A stretch of DNA of 5,102 bases from Candidatus Aegiribacteria sp. (lineage in GTDB: Bacteria > Fermentibacterota > Fermentibacteria > Fermentibacterales > JCC-6): positions 1-5,102 of the forward strand of contig JAUVUL010000182.1 in the NCBI GenBank assembly GCA_030600975.1, read 5' to 3'. Positions 1-5,102 of this stretch are shown piece by piece. Numbering within the stretch: the first letter of the stretch is position 1; every line of letters starts with the position of its first letter. Below the pieces are notes generated by a model, which saw nothing but the letters and a program-made list of their open reading frames with translations, had not been told where the DNA came from and did not search any database. The translations under genes were made by a program, and so were the position numbers.

Positions 1-645
1 ACCGATTACGGAGATACGCTCTGTGTTGATCTAAATATCCGACCGGGAAGTGTTTCTTACGTTTCCGATCCGTTTCTTACAAACAACGCAGGCATCATTA
101 TCGATGTCTGTGAGAATCCTGTTTACCTTCTCAGTACTGCGAATGCCCTGGAGACACGTGAACTGCAGCCTGGGGAGAATTTCGAATCCCTCCTGGTCAG
201 AATGGGGGGAGTATCGGGCAATATCAACCTCCTTGACTGCAGGATACTAAGGAATGAAATCCTGATGCCTGTATGGAATCAGGAAGAAGGTTTCATAAGT
301 TCTGAGCTTCTTCCCGGTGATACTATTATTCTTGTTTCTCTCAGAGACTCGATCACGGTTGGTGGGGCGGTATGTATTCCGGGTTCCGTACCCTACAATC
401 CTGAGAGCTCTGTTCTGGATTATATCATTACAGCTGGTGGTCCAGTGAGTACAGCCGGCAGCAGTATCACCGTTCAGAGAAACGGCCGGGAGGCTGAACT
501 TGATGGAAACGTTGAAGATGCACATCTTCTGCCTGGAGATATTGTAAACGTCCATTACAACTGGTTCAACAGAAATGCGGTCATGATCTCGCTGATAACG
601 TCGATTGTTTCAATTGGTATAACAATTTATGCGATCAGTAACTAG
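1..645 (+). CDS. Polysaccharide export protein (Wza/OPX-like, SLBB domains), C-terminal 214 residues
   Basis: The frame is open from the first base to TAG at 643-645, so the start lies outside the window. Two SLBB-like segments can be seen: a divergent one at about residues 35-108, ending in LPGD (104-107), and a clearer one at about 118-185, with ITVGGAVCIPGSVPY, an AGG turn (145-147) and LPGD (177-180). SLBB domains of this layout form the periplasmic rings of outer-membrane polysaccharide exporters. The protein ends in a strongly hydrophobic stretch (about 193-212), which may be the membrane-spanning C-terminal helix of the Wza family. The N-terminal poly-export domain and lipoprotein signal, usual for the family, would lie upstream and cannot be checked. 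The next gene, 9 bp downstream, is a Wzz-type co-polymerase, the usual partner. The family call is firm; the polymer exported is unknown. Confidence 0.85.
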   Translation, partial: TDYGDTLCVDLNIRPGSVSYVSDPFLTNNAGIIIDVCENPVYLLSTANALETRELQPGENFESLLVRMGGVSGNINLLDCRILRNEILMPVWNQEEGFISSELLPGDTIILVSLRDSITVGGAVCIPGSVPYNPESSVLDYIITAGGPVSTAGSSITVQRNGREAELDGNVEDAHLLPGDIVNVHYNWFNRNAVMISLITSIVSIGITIYAISN

Positions 646-654
646 AATGCGGTT

Positions 655-1893
655 ATGGAAAAGAACATAGAGACCTCCTTTGCCGGAAAATGGATTCGCT
701 CCATTGCGCTGAACCTTCGCAGAATTGCAATACTCTGTTTTGTGGTGGCTCTAGCCTCATCAGTATGGGCACTGACAAGAAAGCAGTACTGGACTGCCTC
801 TGCAATTACCGTTGTCCCCGGCGGACAACAGTCATCCTTAGGTCTTGCGGGGATCGGCGGGCTGGCGAGTGGCCTGCTATCCGATCAGCTGGCCGGCATT
901 GGAAGCATGATGAGTATGGGGTCATCTGCCCTGGATATGAATCTCGTTTTCCAGGTTCTCACCTCCAGAACGGTTTTTGAACGGGTAATATTCCAGCATA
1001 ATCTTCTGCCGGACATGAAAGTTCCCACTATGGACGATGCCCTGCTGGAATTCGGGAAGAGGGCTTCGGTTTTCCTTACTCCCGAAGGCTTCTTCGTGGT
1101 ATCAATGGAAGCTGACAGCAGAGAAAAGGCAGCAGCAATTGTGAACGATATCATAGAGTTCTCCAACCAGGAGCTTTCAACAATAATCACCAGCAGAGCC
1201 AGAAGAAGCAGACTGGCTGCAGAAGAATTTCTTTGCGTAGCTGAGGAATCCCTCCTCATCGCCCAGGACAGAATGGAGCAGTTCCGTGTGGAAACCGGAT
1301 TGTTGTTTCCCGAACAGCAGGGTATTCTCTCCATGGATCTACTGGGTACACTTGAAACGCAGCTGCTTCTTGCGGAAGCTGAACTTGCCGGTGTCAGCGG
1401 TACAATGTCATCATCCAGCACAGCATATCTGGAAATTGCCAGGACGGTGGCGTTCCTGAGAAGCAGCATGATGGACAAAGCTGCAGGGGACAACCTCAGT
1501 TACTTTCCGGGGATGGACAGCATGCCTGCCTTGCTCAAGGAATACGAAAACATTGCCATAAACCTCGAAACCCGACGGGCGATCTACCTGATGCTGAGGC
1601 AAGAACTTGAATCCCTTAAACTTGAGGAAGCTAAGGACAGCCCCACATTGGAAATTCTGGTGCCCGCTGTTCCGGCCGCTCTGAGATCCTATCCCAAGAG
1701 GGGCAAAATGGTTGTCATGTACACTGCGTTAGCCTTCTTCCTGTCCCTTCTCTGGGTAGCTGTAATTACCTATGCGAAGCAACTTCTGGATGATGAGAGC
1801 ACCGGTCCATTCTGGAAAAGTGTATTAAGAACCTCAAGAAGACAACTTTTCCCCAAGCGGCAAAGGACAAGAGGTCAGCAAAGGCCATTCTGA
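655..1893 (+). CDS. Wzz-type chain-length determinant / polysaccharide co-polymerase, no kinase domain
   Basis: This 412-residue inner-membrane protein has the co-polymerase layout. A membrane helix lies at about 24-40, followed by the typical YWTASAITVVPGG strand. Next come a Gly/Ser/Met-rich segment (56-91) and the conserved VLTSRTVFERVI motif (101-112). A long, mostly helical periplasmic region (about 165-330, probably coiled coil) leads to a proline motif before the second helix (P337, P340, P347, in PAVPAALRSYPKR), and the second membrane helix is at about 352-372. The family controls polymer length and contacts the exporter. The 36-residue tail is basic and has no Walker motifs or tyrosine cluster, so it is not fused to a BY-kinase. 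The ATG at 655 lacks a clear Shine-Dalgarno sequence and lies 9 bp after the previous stop, suggesting translational coupling. No hairpin-plus-T-run terminator follows. Confidence 0.85.
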   Translation: MEKNIETSFAGKWIRSIALNLRRIAILCFVVALASSVWALTRKQYWTASAITVVPGGQQSSLGLAGIGGLASGLLSDQLAGIGSMMSMGSSALDMNLVFQVLTSRTVFERVIFQHNLLPDMKVPTMDDALLEFGKRASVFLTPEGFFVVSMEADSREKAAAIVNDIIEFSNQELSTIITSRARRSRLAAEEFLCVAEESLLIAQDRMEQFRVETGLLFPEQQGILSMDLLGTLETQLLLAEAELAGVSGTMSSSSTAYLEIARTVAFLRSSMMDKAAGDNLSYFPGMDSMPALLKEYENIAINLETRRAIYLMLRQELESLKLEEAKDSPTLEILVPAVPAALRSYPKRGKMVVMYTALAFFLSLLWVAVITYAKQLLDDESTGPFWKSVLRTSRRQLFPKRQRTRGQQRPF

Positions 1894-1983
1894 TTCTGTC
1901 CACTAACTCATCTGTGGGATTATATTCAGTAAAGATTTCGCAGGTATGTCTGAGTCCATTATTGAATTGAAAATTGATAAATC

Positions 1984-3216
1984 ATGATACACAGAAAATT
2001 CGATCCAAATAAAGATATGGAAGCCTGCCACAGGATATGGCGGGAAGTTGCATGGGTTGAGAATGAAGAGCATGAAAAAGCAATGGATATTTTTCTGGAG
2101 GGCTGCCGCGCCCTGATTGGTGAACTCAACGGGAACGCTGAAGCTCTGGCTGTCTCTACACCGGGCTGGGTTAGGTATCTTGAGAATGATATTCCCCTCT
2201 CTGCCGTATGCGGAGTCACAACAAGTTATGTCGGAAGAAAGAGAGGGCTTGCGGGGAAATTAACCGCGGAGCTGATAGCCCTTGATGCTGCTGAAGGAGC
2301 TTTCATCGCAGGACTTGGAATATTCGATCAGGGATATTACGATAAACTCGGGTTTGGAACGGGGCCTTACGAGACTCTTATCGGGTTTGATCCTGCTTCT
2401 CTGGAGCTGAATGTAAGTCCCCCTCCTCCTGTTCGTCTTACAAAGGATGACTGGGAGCTGGTTCACAGGTCCAGGCTGGATAGGATGCGAGTTCACGGTA
2501 ATATCTCCCTTTCTCGCGAAGAGATAACGAGAGCCGATATGCAGTGGAGCAAGAACGGTTTCGGTCTCGGATACATGGACATTGACAATGAACTGCTCTC
2601 ACATCATTTCTGGTGCGGATCTGCTGAGGGTGAGCATGGCCCCTACTCAATTCACTGGATGTGTTACAGGAATTACTTTCAGCTCCTGGAGCTTCTGGGG
2701 CTTATCAAGAACCTGGGTGACCAGATCCATCTGATAAAACTGAACGAGCCTGCAGCAATTCAGATACAGGATCTTCTGAAGACTCCCTTCAGAAATCACA
2801 GAAAAACCGAGAAATCCAAGTACGAAACCGTAAACAGGTCATCCGCATACTGGCAGATCCGCATATGTAACCTGGAGAAATGTCTTGAAAAAACCACACT
2901 TCATGGAGATTCCGTAACCTTTAACCTTGAACTGAAAGATCCTATTAAGAATTATCTTGAACAGGATGCTCCCTGGCAGGGAATATCCGGCAGTTACATA
3001 GTTACACTGGGACCTGAATCACATGCTACGCAGGGGCATGACAGATCTCTTCCAGTGCTGGAAGCTTCTGTTGGCGCATTCTCAAGGATGTGGATCGGAG
3101 CAAGACCGCCGACGGGGCTTTGCGTAACTGATGATCTGGCGGGGCCGGAGGAGCTGATTCAAAAGCTGGACAGGATACTCCGGCTTCCAAATCCCAGAAT
3201 CGACTGGGAATACTGA
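1984..3216 (+). CDS. Eis-like GNAT N-acetyltransferase with SCP2-like C-terminal domain
   Basis: The 410 residues match the length and three-part layout of the Eis family: a catalytic GNAT domain (about 1-135), a second GNAT-like domain (about 140-270) and an SCP2-like domain (about 286-410). The acetyl-CoA pyrophosphate loop is visible as R85-K-R-G-L-A90 (R-x-x-G-x-A), preceded by the strand CGVTTSYV. YYDKLGFG (118-125) aligns with the segment of mycobacterial Eis that holds the acid Tyr126, making Tyr119 the likely counterpart. Eis also uses its C-terminal carboxylate, and this protein ends at the expected place (Tyr410). Family members acetylate amines, including aminoglycosides; the substrate here is unknown. 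TAA at 1978-1980 blocks any upstream start, and the N-terminus fits the family, but no good ribosome-binding site precedes the ATG. The gene is probably co-transcribed with the flavoprotein gene 13 bp downstream. Confidence 0.82.
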   Translation: MIHRKFDPNKDMEACHRIWREVAWVENEEHEKAMDIFLEGCRALIGELNGNAEALAVSTPGWVRYLENDIPLSAVCGVTTSYVGRKRGLAGKLTAELIALDAAEGAFIAGLGIFDQGYYDKLGFGTGPYETLIGFDPASLELNVSPPPPVRLTKDDWELVHRSRLDRMRVHGNISLSREEITRADMQWSKNGFGLGYMDIDNELLSHHFWCGSAEGEHGPYSIHWMCYRNYFQLLELLGLIKNLGDQIHLIKLNEPAAIQIQDLLKTPFRNHRKTEKSKYETVNRSSAYWQIRICNLEKCLEKTTLHGDSVTFNLELKDPIKNYLEQDAPWQGISGSYIVTLGPESHATQGHDRSLPVLEASVGAFSRMWIGARPPTGLCVTDDLAGPEELIQKLDRILRLPNPRIDWEY

Positions 3217-3229
3217 GGAGGAGAATACT

Positions 3230-3781
3230 ATGAAAGTGGCAGCATTTGTTGGAAGTCCAAAACCTGATGGTGTTACCGATGCAGTAGTAAGGCAGGTTCT
3301 AAGCGGGGTCGAAGATAAAGGCGCCGATTCCGCTGTCTTTCATATCGGACTGCTTCACATCATGGGCTGTCACGCATGCATGAAGTGCCGGAATACGGGT
3401 GTATGTGTTCTTGATGACGACATGAAGCCTCTATTCGAGGAATTGAGAAAAGCGGATTGTATTATCCTGGGTACTCCTATTTACTTCTACTATATGACTG
3501 CCCAGATGAAAGCTTTCACAGACAGGCTTTTCAGCCTGATAGGAGAGGGGTTCAAGAGCAAGCTTGGACCAAAGAGATCCGTCTTCGTCGTGACCCAGGG
3601 GGCTGACGATCCTGAGCTTTTCAGCAGCCAGATCGAAAGCATGAGAAAAGCATGGGGCATGGCCGGTCTGGATATCATCGAAACCGTCCAGGCATGTGCT
3701 TTCGAAAGCGCTGAAGAAGTAATGGAAGATGAAGAGCTCATGAGGAAGGCTTTCCTCGCCGGGCAGGACCTTTGCAGATAA
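3230..3781 (+). CDS. Flavodoxin-fold NAD(P)H:FMN reductase / iron-sulfur flavoprotein-like protein
   Basis: This 183-residue cytoplasmic protein has the NADPH-dependent FMN reductase fold. The N-terminal strand leads into the FMN-phosphate loop GSPKPDGVT (8-16). A second flavin-binding segment, GTPIYFYYMTAQMKAF (81-96) followed by TDR, is typical of the family. Between them lie C47, C50, C53 and C59 (C-x2-C-x2-C-x5-C), fitting the compact motif C-x2-C-x2-C-x4-7-C that holds a 4Fe-4S cluster in the Isf family of methanogens and some bacteria; a DDDM segment follows. An electron-transfer or reductase role is likely, but the partner and substrate are unknown. A strong AGGAGG (3216-3221), overlapping the stop of the previous gene, lies 8 nt before the ATG. 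That makes this the best translation signal in the window and places the gene in one unit with the acetyltransferase. Cluster binding is inferred from cysteine spacing alone. Confidence 0.82.
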   Translation: MKVAAFVGSPKPDGVTDAVVRQVLSGVEDKGADSAVFHIGLLHIMGCHACMKCRNTGVCVLDDDMKPLFEELRKADCIILGTPIYFYYMTAQMKAFTDRLFSLIGEGFKSKLGPKRSVFVVTQGADDPELFSSQIESMRKAWGMAGLDIIETVQACAFESAEEVMEDEELMRKAFLAGQDLCR

Positions 3782-3784
3782 GGG

Positions 3785-4171
3785 TTAAAGCGTTTCGAGC
3801 ATCTTCGACGTGAGCTTCCTGTAAATGCGGAAGCGTAATCCGCCAAGGTGTTTTCCTCCGTACCATCTGGCAACCGCGACAAGGACATTTTCGGTAGAGG
3901 ACTTACGAAGCACGTCCAGGATAACATTCCCTGCGCCGCTTTCGCCTCCATCGCCCTTCATGTCGTCAATTCTTCCCTCCCGCGCAAGCCTGCAGGCCCA
4001 GCTTACGTGGCTGGCCTTGCGCATCCGGCAGTGACGGATCAGCTCCTCCAGGGCTTTTGCAGGATTCTGCCCCTGCACCAGCCGTACACCGCCCGCCGCG
4101 AATCTGCAGGCACCGACCCTGGTTTTCGAACCCCGTACAGGTCTGCCTGAGCCTTCAATGCCGCCAGGCAA
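3785..4171 (-). CDS. Short IMPACT/UPF0029 family protein (YigZ/Yih1-like N-terminal domain only)
   Basis: The minus strand encodes 128 residues with IMPACT-family signatures: KASH (52-55) followed by VSWACRL, DGGESGAG (74-81, family DDGEPSGTAG), NVLVAVARWYGG (95-106) and LGGLRFRIY (109-117). Bacterial YigZ proteins are about 200 residues, with a DUF1949 domain after this one; here the frame ends with TAA at 3785-3787, so only the IMPACT domain is present. The RWYGG..LG..RF form recalls eukaryotic IMPACT/Yih1 more than the YigZ form with GGL.RAY. Eukaryotic members act on Gcn2 signalling; the bacterial role is poorly known. The start is TTG with a good AGGGAG 5 nt upstream. No ATG or GTG lies between it and the in-frame stop upstream, and the first methionine (M50) falls inside the domain. 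GC is about 59% by hand count, higher than its neighbours. The gene converges on the flavoprotein gene with a 3-bp gap. Confidence 0.78.
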   Translation of the reverse strand: MPGGIEGSGRPVRGSKTRVGACRFAAGGVRLVQGQNPAKALEELIRHCRMRKASHVSWACRLAREGRIDDMKGDGGESGAGNVILDVLRKSSTENVLVAVARWYGGKHLGGLRFRIYRKLTSKMLETL

Positions 4172-4176
4172 AGCAG

Positions 4177-4183
4177 CTCCCTT
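4177..4183 (-). promoter_or_regulatory. Ribosome-binding site that fixes the TTG start of the IMPACT gene
   Basis: On the minus strand AAGGGAG is followed by the 5-nt spacer CTGCT and then TTG at 4171-4169. The in-frame codons upstream contain no ATG, GTG or TTG before a TAA, so this site and the TTG are the best start available before the conserved domain. Confidence 0.55.
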
Positions 4184-4201
4184 GATTGAAAGTAGTTCTT
4201 A

Positions 4202-4213
4202 ATATGCGCATAT
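4202..4213. promoter_or_regulatory. 12-bp perfect palindrome in the IMPACT gene leader
   Basis: ATATGCGCATAT reads the same on both strands. It lies about 30 bp before the TTG start of the minus-strand IMPACT gene and about 45 bp after its predicted transcription start. This could be an operator for a dimeric regulator or a small RNA hairpin; the sequence alone cannot decide. Confidence 0.35.
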
Positions 4214-4263
4214 GACCGTTCCTGCCTGTGTAAGCCCACAATACAGATTCAGTAACGAAAATA

Positions 4264-4293
4264 AGGATACCGTTAACAACCCGGCAGTGTCAA
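4264..4293 (-). promoter_or_regulatory. Candidate sigma-70-type promoter of the IMPACT gene
   Basis: On the minus strand a perfect TTGACA (4293-4288) is followed, after 18 bp, by TATCCT (4269-4264), which matches the -10 consensus at four of six positions. Transcription would start near 4257, giving a leader of about 86 nt that contains the 12-bp palindrome. The perfect -35 box and the correct orientation are the main support; the -10 box is mediocre. Confidence 0.45.
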
Positions 4294-4336
4294 TCATAGA
4301 ACGGATAAGGTTCTTTTGAGGTCGGACGATATATTT

Positions 4337-4462
4337 GCTTTCCGGGATTTCCCGGGAACCGTGAACATCTGGTTATGCTGGTTTCCGGGATTTCCCGTGA
4401 ACCGTAAACATCTGGTTATGCTGGTTTCCGGGGTTTCCCGTGAACCGCATGCTTCTGGATAA
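4337..4462. repeat. Three tandem copies of a 43-bp hairpin-forming unit
   Basis: The copies are 4337-4376 (40 bp, lacking a GGT near its start), 4377-4419 and 4420-4462. A fourth begins as GCTGGTT at 4463 and then diverges. Copies 1 and 2 differ by the 3-bp gap and two substitutions; copies 2 and 3 by about seven. Each unit has a hairpin half: in copy 2, GGTTT (4380-4384) pairs with GAACC (4399-4403) and CGGG (4386-4389) with CCCG (4394-4397), around an ATTT loop, with one C/T mismatch between the stems. The other half contains TCTGG followed by an A/T-rich end. The period is not a multiple of three and stops occur, so the array is not coding. It could be a protein-binding array, a hairpin-forming intergenic repeat or a simple tandem duplication. 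Confidence 0.8.
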
Positions 4463-4463
4463 G

Positions 4464-4545
4464 CTGGTTGCTTAGCTCGAAAGCGTTCTCAGGGGCAGTA
4501 TTGAAGATGGCGGGGAAAGCGTCCTATTGGTAAAGCAGCAACCAG
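4464..4545. repeat. 9-bp perfect inverted repeat enclosing 64 nt, possible structured RNA
   Basis: CTGGTTGCT (4464-4472) is the exact reverse complement of AGCAACCAG (4537-4545). Between them GAAAGCGT occurs twice in direct orientation (4479-4486 and 4515-4522), the first as part of a possible GCT-CGAA-AGC mini-hairpin (4475-4484). The left arm overlaps the start of a decayed fourth copy of the 43-bp unit. I recognise no known riboswitch or small-RNA family. The pairing is seen in the sequence; that it forms a transcribed RNA is inference. Confidence 0.4.
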
Positions 4546-4566
4546 TAATTATATCAGCGACAAGAA

Positions 4567-4595
4567 TTGCCGTACGAAATCTTCGAAGTTATTAT
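4567..4595 (+). promoter_or_regulatory. Candidate sigma-70-type promoter of the TPR gene
   Basis: TTGCCG (4567-4572) is followed after 17 bp by TATTAT (4590-4595), matching the consensus boxes at four and five of six positions. Transcription would start near 4602, leaving a leader of about 58 nt. An alternative extended -10, TGC-TATAAG (4595-4603), overlaps it but has no good -35 box. Confidence 0.4.
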
Positions 4596-4600
4596 GCTAT

Positions 4601-4620
4601 AAGAAATACGAGTATTTGTT
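4601..4620. promoter_or_regulatory. Operator-like palindrome at the predicted TPR-gene transcription start
   Basis: AAATAC (4604-4609) and GTATTT (4612-4617) are exact inverted arms around GA. The symmetry continues outward to AA/TT after one mismatched pair, so 18 of the 20 positions are symmetric if the central GA is counted as a mismatch-free spacer. Its place just downstream of the candidate -10 box is where a repressor site would block transcription. No regulator gene is visible in the window. Confidence 0.35.
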
Positions 4621-4659
4621 CACTATTCCTGTTCTAGAAGGTTTAAGTTAGAGGTTTGT

Positions 4660-5102
4660 ATGACAGGAACATCCAGGAAAGCAGATCTTGAAGTCCTGCT
4701 GAGGAAACTTTCTACAACTGATGGACTGGATAGAGTTAAGGTTCTCGCCGATCTGACCTTGGCATTCAGGGAAATCAATCCTGAAAAAGTAATTGAATTC
4801 GGGAAACAGGGGCTGGAACTGCTACAGGATACTGAAGATAAAAAACTGGAATTAGTTATACTGAAGGAACTCTGCTGGGCATATCAGTGCCTTGGGAAAT
4901 CTCAGACTTCACTGGAATACGGTTTCAAAATACTTAAGCATGCAAACGAAACAAACGATACCCAATGTCAGTCAACTGCATTAAATAGCATTGGTTGGAC
5001 ATACTATAGAATGGCAAAAATCGACCTTGCTCTTGATTATGTCATGCAGGCTCTCAAAATTTGTGAAAATATCGGAGATAAACCTGGTATTGCAGCATTG
5101 TA
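4660..5102 (+). CDS. TPR-repeat protein, N-terminal 147 residues (3' end outside the window)
   Basis: The frame opens with ATG at 4660, preceded by AGAGG (4650-4654) at a 5-nt spacing, and stays open to the window end. The product is helical and has TPR character. The clearest repeats are about 67-100, with the core WAYQCLGKSQTSLEYGFKIL (73-92), and about 104-137, with the core IGWTYYRMAKIDLALDYVMQ (111-130). A weaker repeat lies at about 27-60. TPRs are protein-binding scaffolds. Spacing and residues resemble the N-terminal TPR blocks that precede histidine kinase, GGDEF, cyclase or LuxR-type output domains in many bacteria, but no output domain is visible, so the function stays open. There is no signal peptide, so a cytoplasmic start is likely. 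GC is about 41% by hand count, lower than the other genes, and the gene has its own candidate promoter and operator. Confidence 0.75.
   Translation, partial: MTGTSRKADLEVLLRKLSTTDGLDRVKVLADLTLAFREINPEKVIEFGKQGLELLQDTEDKKLELVILKELCWAYQCLGKSQTSLEYGFKILKHANETNDTQCQSTALNSIGWTYYRMAKIDLALDYVMQALKICENIGDKPGIAAL

Larger units (their letters stand above)
4172..4659. other. 488-bp divergent intergenic region
   Basis: I find no convincing protein-coding frame here. Reading from left to right it holds the leader and promoter of the minus-strand IMPACT gene (4177-4293), three tandem 43-bp hairpin repeats (4337-4462), a 9-bp inverted repeat around a 64-nt interior (4464-4545), and a candidate promoter with an operator-like palindrome for the TPR gene (4567-4620). 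An 8-bp palindrome TTCTAGAA also lies at 4632-4639. The flanking genes are transcribed away from each other, so both control regions must lie in this stretch. The separate signals are listed below. Confidence 0.8.

Noticed and set aside
885..1493. 202-codon minus-strand frame inside the Wzz-type gene
   Set aside because: It is antisense to a gene with clear membrane helices and family motifs, and its translation is Ser/Arg-rich, low-complexity shadow sequence.
1894..1983. Promoter for the acetyltransferase gene, with TATATT at 1921-1926
   Set aside because: No acceptable -35 box lies 16-18 bp upstream, so I could not support it; read-through from the polysaccharide genes is equally possible.
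4039..4239. 66-codon minus-strand frame starting at GTG, overlapping the IMPACT gene
   Set aside because: It resembles no family I know. The IMPACT frame carries the conserved motifs through the whole overlap, and the upstream part does not look like a missing N-terminus joined by a frameshift.
4298..4317. AGAAC/GTTCT hairpin followed by TTTT, as a terminator
   Set aside because: The stem is only 5 bp and AT-rich, the T-run is short, and no plus-strand gene ends before it.
4345..4354. GGGATTTCCC in the repeats matches the eukaryotic NF-kappaB site
   Set aside because: The context is bacterial; the match follows from the symmetric hairpin core and has no meaning here.
4337..4462. CRISPR array
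   Set aside because: The units abut directly with no unique spacers, there are only three copies, and no cas gene is present.
4464..4545. Integron attC site
   Set aside because: The arms lack the GTTRRRY and RYYYAAC core sites, and there is no integrase or cassette layout.

Overview
The window comes from a bacterium, most likely a diderm (Gram-negative-type) one, because it carries the end of an outer-membrane-type polysaccharide export protein followed by a polysaccharide co-polymerase. I cannot assign a phylum. Base composition is mixed: roughly 48-50% GC in the flavoprotein gene, about 59% in the minus-strand IMPACT gene and about 41% in the last gene (hand counts). No tRNA, rRNA, CRISPR array, transposase or prophage gene is visible.

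Region 1 (1-1893, plus strand) is the end of a surface-polysaccharide export operon. An SLBB-domain export protein (5' end outside the window) is followed after 9 bp by a Wzz-type chain-length/co-polymerase protein with two membrane helices and no kinase domain. Together they would link polymer assembly at the inner membrane to export across the envelope.

Region 2 (1984-3781, plus strand) is a two-gene unit separated by 13 bp: an Eis-like N-acetyltransferase (GNAT plus SCP2-like C-terminal domain) and a flavodoxin-fold protein with a compact four-cysteine motif like that of iron-sulfur flavoproteins. Their joint role is unknown; a redox or detoxification function is only a guess.

Region 3 (3785-4171, minus strand) is a short single-domain IMPACT/UPF0029 protein with a TTG start. 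It ends only 3 bp from the flavoprotein gene, tail to tail.

Region 4 (4172-4659) is a 488-bp divergent intergenic region and the most interesting part of the window. It holds a candidate promoter for each flanking gene, a 12-bp perfect palindrome in the IMPACT leader, three tandem copies of a 43-bp unit that each fold into a hairpin whose stem bases are unchanged between copies, a 9-bp perfect inverted repeat enclosing 64 nt, and an operator-like palindrome near the predicted start of transcription of the last gene.

Region 5 (4660-5102, plus strand, cut by the window end) is the N-terminal TPR region of a larger protein whose output domain is not visible. I do not see a complete new biological system; the best candidates for undescribed biology are the structured repeats of region 4.
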